A stretch of DNA of 45,418 nucleotides. It comes from Caldifarciminota bacterium. Its GTDB lineage: Bacteria; Hydrothermota; Tepidihabitantia; SM23-42. The position numbers were made by a program, and so were the translations under genes. Each line of letters starts with the position of its first letter. Position 1 is the first letter of the stretch. The notes beneath the pieces are model-generated. The model worked only from the letters and a program-made list of their open reading frames with translations. It was not told the origin of the DNA and made no database searches. The DNA is taken from assembly GCA_030671005.1 (NCBI GenBank), contig DAOVAN010000002.1, forward strand, positions 1 through 45,418, written 5' to 3'. Shown here piece after piece: positions 41,432 to 45,418 of this stretch.

Positions 41432-43468
41432 ATGGCTGAAAAAGGCATCAGAAACATCGGACTATTTGGACACGCCAGCAGTGGTAAGACTACGATTGCG
41501 GATGGTATCCTCTATCTTATGGGCGCCAATACCAGATTCGGTAAGGTCAGTGAGAAAACTTCAATCTTTGATACTGACCCCGAAGAGCAAGAAAAAGAGT
41601 GCAGCCTCAACCTGGGACTGGCATCATTCAATCATAAAGACGTCACGATTAATCTCATTGATACACCTGGCTATGCCGATTTCATTGGTGAAGCACTAAG
41701 TGGAATTGAATCAGTTGATTGTGCAATTGTAGTGGTCGATGCCTTTGCTGGAATCGAAGTCGGAACCGAAAGACTGCTCAGCGAGATCGCCAAGAAGAAT
41801 ATACCGGTGGTGTTCTTCATCAATAAATTGAGCAAGGAGAACACTGATTTCTACAAAACCCTCTCCTCGATCGGCGAGGTCTACAAAGAAAAGATCGTCG
41901 CGTTGACACTGCCCATCGGCGAGACAAACAACCTCAGCGGCGTCGTTGATGTTCTTAGAACCAAGGCTTATGGTAAGGAAGGTAAGGAAGGTTCAGTCCC
42001 CGATGACATGAAGGAGAAGATCCAACAGCAACAGGAAAAGTTCATTGAAGCCGCGGCTGACCTCAACGAAAGCCTGATGAATAAATACATCGAGGGTGAG
42101 AAGGTAGAACTGAATGAATGCATCGAACCCGTGAGGAACGGCATCATAGAAGGCAAGGTCGCCCTGTGTCTTGCCGGCGATGCACTGGAACTGATCGGCA
42201 TAAATAATCTGCTCGAAGCTATCATCGAGTTCCTGCCCTCATCTCAATCATTACCTGAGATTCAACTGGACGACCAGAAGATTAAACGCACGGATGATGC
42301 ACCGTTCTTAGGCTACGTGTTCAAGACCGTAGTCGAACCACATCTTGGTGAACTGTGTTACCTGAGAGTCTTGAGTGGAAAGGCCAAGAGTGGCGACGTA
42401 ATCAGCAACACAACGAAGTCCACCGAGGAAAAGATTAACCAGATCTTCTCGCTCAAGGGTAAAGAGAAAACCGAGATCGGTGAAATTACCAGCGGTATGA
42501 TAGTGGGTCTAGTTAAATTAAAGAATACCCACACCGGCGACACGCTGGCGAAAGGCATCAAGGTATCGCTGCCGCAAATAGAATTCCCAACCCCATCGAT
42601 ATCTATGGCAATTGTGCCCAAGGCAAAGGGGGACGAGGAAAAGATTTCCTCTGGACTAACACGCCTCCGTGATGAGGATCCCACATTCACCTTCGCATAC
42701 GATCCGGAAATTAAGCAGCTGATAATTTCGGGTATCGGCGAATTACATCTCGACATCATCCTTGCCCGGCTGAAAAGGAAGTATGGCGTAAGTGTTGACC
42801 TGATCAAACCACGCGTCAAATACCGCGAGACGTTCACGAAAAAAACCGAGGCCCAGGGTAAATACAAGAAACAAACCGGAGGTCATGGACAGTATGGTGA
42901 CTGCTGGCTGAGGGTCGAGCCATTGGAGCGAAGTAAGGGTCTTGAATTCGTCAATAAAGTCGTAGGTGGCGCCATTCCCACACGTTATATACCGTCGATC
43001 GAGAAAGGCGTAAAAGAAGGATTGGACCAGGGCTTTATTGCCGGCTATCCACTCACCGACTTACAGGTCACTGTCTATGATGGCTCCTATCACCCAGTTG
43101 ACTCTTCAGATATCGCGTTTAAAATTGCCGCCTCGATGTCCCTCAAGGCAAATGCAGAAAGAGGCAAAGTAGTCTTGTTAGAACCAATCCAGGAGGTAGA
43201 AGTCTACGTTCCTGAATCTTTCATGGGTGATGTCATTGGCGATCTAAACAGCAGGCGTGGTAAGATCATGGGCATGGAAGGCGAGGGCAAGACACAAAAG
43301 ATCAAAGCACTGGTCCCCGAGGCTGAGATGTACAAGTATTCCACCAGTCTTCGTTCAATGACCCAGGGCCGTGGTTATTTCAACATGAAGTATAGCCACT
43401 ATGAGGAAGTACCGCGCGATACAACCCAGAAAATAGTCGAAGAGGCACAAAAAGCAAAAAAGGAATAG
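41432..43468 (+). CDS. EF-G-like translational GTPase (FusA2 type)
   Basis: A 678-aa protein with the full EF-G domain set: G domain, domain II, and III-V ending in GRGYFNMKYSHYEEVP. P-loop GHASSGKT is at 13-20 and G3 DTPG at 77-80. G4 reads NKLS (131-134) instead of NKxD, and the switch I threonine motif (RGITI in EF-G) is replaced by ECSLNL. These changes and the DPEEQEKECS segment match the EF-G-like/FusA2 branch rather than canonical EF-G. Mycobacterial EF-G2 of this branch is reported to lack ribosome-stimulated GTPase. Strong SD AAGGAGGT; 27 nt after subunit E. Confidence 0.85.
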   Translation: MAEKGIRNIGLFGHASSGKTTIADGILYLMGANTRFGKVSEKTSIFDTDPEEQEKECSLNLGLASFNHKDVTINLIDTPGYADFIGEALSGIESVDCAIVVVDAFAGIEVGTERLLSEIAKKNIPVVFFINKLSKENTDFYKTLSSIGEVYKEKIVALTLPIGETNNLSGVVDVLRTKAYGKEGKEGSVPDDMKEKIQQQQEKFIEAAADLNESLMNKYIEGEKVELNECIEPVRNGIIEGKVALCLAGDALELIGINNLLEAIIEFLPSSQSLPEIQLDDQKIKRTDDAPFLGYVFKTVVEPHLGELCYLRVLSGKAKSGDVISNTTKSTEEKINQIFSLKGKEKTEIGEITSGMIVGLVKLKNTHTGDTLAKGIKVSLPQIEFPTPSISMAIVPKAKGDEEKISSGLTRLRDEDPTFTFAYDPEIKQLIISGIGELHLDIILARLKRKYGVSVDLIKPRVKYRETFTKKTEAQGKYKKQTGGHGQYGDCWLRVEPLERSKGLEFVNKVVGGAIPTRYIPSIEKGVKEGLDQGFIAGYPLTDLQVTVYDGSYHPVDSSDIAFKIAASMSLKANAERGKVVLLEPIQEVEVYVPESFMGDVIGDLNSRRGKIMGMEGEGKTQKIKALVPEAEMYKYSTSLRSMTQGRGYFNMKYSHYEEVPRDTTQKIVEEAQKAKKE

Positions 43469-44227
43469 ATGCGCCCGGTTCTTATTGAATTCGGCGGGAT
43501 AGAGATCCCAGCATACGGTGTCATGCTGGTCGTCTCCTTTCTTGCCGCCCTCTGGTATGTAAAACGCAACGCACCCAGATTCAATATCTCCCCTGTCATC
43601 ATTGAAAACCTGGCTTTCTACATAATGCTCGGCGTCATTGTTGGTGGCCGGCTGCTGTATGTAGTCTTCCACTGGGCACAGTATGAAAGCGACATCCTCG
43701 GCATAATCAGAATCTGGGAAGGTGGGATGATGTTTTTCGGAGGGTTTATTGGGGGCTTTCTCATTGGCGCGCTATACATGAAGAAACAAGGCGTCGCCAT
43801 ACTGAGAATATCTGACTTGGTCGCTCCCGCACTAGGTCTTGGGCTGTTCTTCACGCGGATCGGCTGTTTCCTGAACGGCTGCTGTTTCGGAACACCATCA
43901 GCATTACCATGGGCAATACGCTTTCCCGACGCATGTGTGGCCGGTTCTTCACCCGTGGGCGGTCAATACCTACATCCAACCCAAATCTATGAATCAGCGT
44001 TTGGCCTTGCCCTCTTCTTTTTTCTTAACAACCGACTGGGAAAGGCGCACCAAAAGGGTGCGGTAATTGCGCAATACCTTATTTTTTATGGCGGGTTTCG
44101 CTTCGGGGTAGACTTTATCCGCTATTATGAAAATAGTGCCAACTTCTGGATTAATCAGGTTATTGCCTTGTGTCTAATCGCCGTAGGAGTCATAATTCTA
44201 ATCAACCCCTTCAAAAAAGAGTCTTGA
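43469..44227 (+). CDS. lgt: Prolipoprotein diacylglyceryl transferase
   Basis: A 252-aa seven-helix protein. Family signatures: IPAYGVMLVVSFLAALWY, VGGRLLYVV, WEGGMMFFGGFIGG, RIGCFLNGCCFG (Lgt signature block with the essential Arg) and HPTQIYES. It transfers diacylglycerol from phosphatidylglycerol to the lipobox cysteine of prelipoproteins at the inner membrane. Its ATG follows the EF-G-like stop without a gap; its end overlaps comF. Confidence 0.93.
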   Translation: MRPVLIEFGGIEIPAYGVMLVVSFLAALWYVKRNAPRFNISPVIIENLAFYIMLGVIVGGRLLYVVFHWAQYESDILGIIRIWEGGMMFFGGFIGGFLIGALYMKKQGVAILRISDLVAPALGLGLFFTRIGCFLNGCCFGTPSALPWAIRFPDACVAGSSPVGGQYLHPTQIYESAFGLALFFFLNNRLGKAHQKGAVIAQYLIFYGGFRFGVDFIRYYENSANFWINQVIALCLIAVGVIILINPFKKES

Positions 44228-44928
44228 GCCCTTTCTTCAAATTTCTGAAACCGGGATTAGATTTCGTACTCCCCCAGATGTGCTTACTATGTGATGAAGA
44301 AACCGAGAAGGGTATGGTTTGCGACAACTGTTTAGATTACCTACCCCTCGTGAACCCCCCCGTGTGTCAGCATTGCGGCAGACCAGTGAAGAAAGGACCG
44401 TTATGCCATTTGTGCAAGAAGGAGGGTAGGCTCGATCACGGACGCGCCTGGATGGTCTTTATTCCACCATCAGACAGATTGATTCATCATTACAAATATC
44501 GAAAGAAGACAAAACTGGCACACCTTTTTGGCCGTGCGATGGCATCGCTTATACACGCTGACCACCTACTCAAAAATGCTGATGTTATAACCCCGGTGCC
44601 TCTTTTCTGGTGGAAGCGACTCCGTCGAGGGTACAACCAAGCGGCCCTGCTCTCACGGATCATCAGCGAGGAAACCGGGATTCGCACACAGGACATACTC
44701 AAACGAGTCAAGAATACGAAAACGCAGACCCGTCTAAGTGAATCCGAGCGTGAGAAGAACGTCATGAATGCGTTCACTCTGCACACGAATAGTTTTAAGA
44801 ACCAAAATGTGATTTTAATTGACGACGTTCTCACGACCGGCGCAACCATGAATGAATGTGCCCGCGTGCTTAAAGAACACGGCGCGACTGAAGTGTATTC
44901 ATGTGTTGCGGCAATAACACCGGGATAG
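44224..44928 (+). CDS. comF: ComF-family phosphoribosyltransferase-like protein
   Basis: A 234-aa protein. The N-terminal double zinc ribbon has CLLCDEE, CDNC, CQHCGRP and CHLCKKEG; the C-terminal PRTase domain has the PRPP loop VILIDDVLTTGAT and the RRGYNQA motif. The start is set at TTG 44224, whose TTGA overlaps the lgt stop; no good SD exists, and a further in-frame TTG at 44170 lies inside lgt. ComF is needed for DNA uptake across the inner membrane in competent bacteria; here it may serve uptake or nucleotide scavenging. Confidence 0.88.
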   Translation: MSPFFKFLKPGLDFVLPQMCLLCDEETEKGMVCDNCLDYLPLVNPPVCQHCGRPVKKGPLCHLCKKEGRLDHGRAWMVFIPPSDRLIHHYKYRKKTKLAHLFGRAMASLIHADHLLKNADVITPVPLFWWKRLRRGYNQAALLSRIISEETGIRTQDILKRVKNTKTQTRLSESEREKNVMNAFTLHTNSFKNQNVILIDDVLTTGATMNECARVLKEHGATEVYSCVAAITPG

Positions 44929-45189
44929 AATCGTACAATGGTTGAGGTTGAGATGCTGGAAAGACAAAAGTCTTATGTCTTTCAACACATCAACAGACTG
45001 AATCGTGCATCAAAAGAGACCCCACTTAATCAATTTGTCATCATGGATTCGAGCTCTCAGTCATCATCCGGCTTGTCCCTCTTGTCATCGTCCGGCTTGA
45101 CCGGACGATCCAGAAAAAATGCGAATGCATACGACCACCTGGATTCCCTGGTTAAACCAGGGAATGACAGAATAGCAGCTTTTGAGGCG
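44929..45189. repeat. Palindromic repeat cluster in the comF-fba gap
   Basis: Three perfect hairpins: AAAGACA/TGTCTTT (about 44960-44982), ATCGTCCGG-CTTGA-CCGGACGAT (45087-45109) and ATTCCCTGGT-TAA-ACCAGGGAAT (45143-45165). TGTCAT near 45084-45088 and ATGACA at 45164-45169 bracket the last two as an outer inverted repeat. TCATCCGGCTTG at 45064-45075 partly duplicates the second hairpin. The form (TGTCAT..TCC ... GGGAATGACA) resembles genome-wide palindromic repeats of other bacteria. The 96-codon frame across it is considered non-coding. Confidence 0.7.
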
Positions 45190-45218
45190 TTGACACACCT
45201 GCAAATTTCGAATAATAT
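45190..45218 (+). promoter_or_regulatory. Promoter of the aldolase gene
   Basis: TTGACA (45190-45195), 17-bp spacer, TAATAT (45213-45218). A start near 45225 leaves a ~14-nt leader before the ATG at 45239, with only GAGA as a weak SD. Confidence 0.6.
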
Positions 45219-45238
45219 TCAATCCTGAGAAAAAAAAT

Positions 45239-45418
45239 ATGCTCGTTAACCTAAACGACATCCTCCCTAAAGCCCGTAAAGAAGGATATGCAGTGGGTGC
45301 CTTCAATACCTCCAATCTCGAAATCACCCAGGCAATCATCCAAGCCGCGGAGAACTCAAACGCACCGGTTATTGTAGCAACGAGTGAAAAGGCAATCAGA
45401 TATGCTGGGATTGAGAAT
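45239..45418 (+). CDS. Class II fructose-bisphosphate aldolase, N-terminal part
   Basis: Sixty codons are present before the window ends. The opening MLVNLNDILPKARKEGYAVGAFNTSNLEITQA and the ENSNAPVIVATSEKAIRYAG strand are diagnostic of class II (zinc) FBA/tagatose-bisphosphate aldolases; the conserved Asn/Thr/Asn of the 'GAFN..N.E' loop is intact. It would cleave fructose-1,6-bisphosphate in glycolysis/gluconeogenesis. The catalytic metal ligands lie beyond the window, so the exact substrate is open. Confidence 0.88.
   Translation, partial: MLVNLNDILPKARKEGYAVGAFNTSNLEITQAIIQAAENSNAPVIVATSEKAIRYAGIEN

Noticed and set aside
44938..45228. 96-codon open frame after comF
   Set aside because: It is made of palindromic repeats (Ser-rich translation of the hairpins) and contains the fba promoter; there is no SD.

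Overview
The window looks like a chromosomal segment of a Gram-negative bacterium from a little-cultured lineage. Supporting traits are an OmpA-type protein, a TonB-dependent receptor, a TolC/MacB-type exporter, C-terminal 'SPNP...G.Y' secretion tails, a rotary V-type ATPase and a ferredoxin-dependent 2-oxoacid oxidoreductase. This mix fits candidate phylum WOR-3 (Stahlbacteria) or another FCB-side candidate phylum. That assignment is inference from gene content and intergenic style; no rRNA gene is present to test it.

Layout. 1-4.8 kb (+): palindromic repeats, an Asp-box (sialidase-like) secreted protein, a cNMP-binding protein whose last codons run into tRNA-Glu, and an OmpA protein with carboxypeptidase-regulatory repeats, closed by a strong terminator. 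4.8-8.0 kb (-): a 1049-aa GGDEF/ATPase/TPR signalling protein. 8.4-13.4 kb (-): a five-gene Yip1-TolC-HlyD-ABC-MacB export operon. 13.7-17.2 kb (+): a small membrane protein, a DUF554 protein, and a cobalamin riboswitch controlling a BtuB-like receptor. 17.2-17.9 kb: RNase P RNA carrying three related insertions. 18-23.6 kb (+): recJ, pgeF, a clostripain-type peptidase, an isoaspartyl peptidase and a zinc ribbon protein. 23.6-26.3 kb (-): a DUF4388 protein and a TPR/zinc membrane protein. 26.4-29.1 kb (+): a 2-oxoacid:ferredoxin oxidoreductase operon. 29.2-35.0 kb (+): radical SAM/DUF2344 fusion, RNase G and transketolase. 35.0-37.8 kb: hemolysin III, a palindromic mobile element, archease and an MFS transporter. 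38.0-44.9 kb (+): V-ATPase stalk and membrane subunits, an EF-G-like GTPase, lgt and comF. The end holds a palindromic repeat and the start of a class II aldolase gene.

Two observations stand out. First, RNase P RNA is about 745 nt because three helices carry copies of one 68-nt palindrome-ended element, one copy being itself split by about 136 nt; all the universally conserved core segments I could align are intact. Second, near-consensus sigma70 promoters (TTGAC. / TATAAT) lie 5-7 nt from the start codon of at least seven genes that have no Shine-Dalgarno, whereas most genes inside operons carry strong SDs. This predicts leaderless transcription as a normal way to begin operons in this organism, including one that would start at TTG.

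All functions come from motif recognition by eye; no database search was run.
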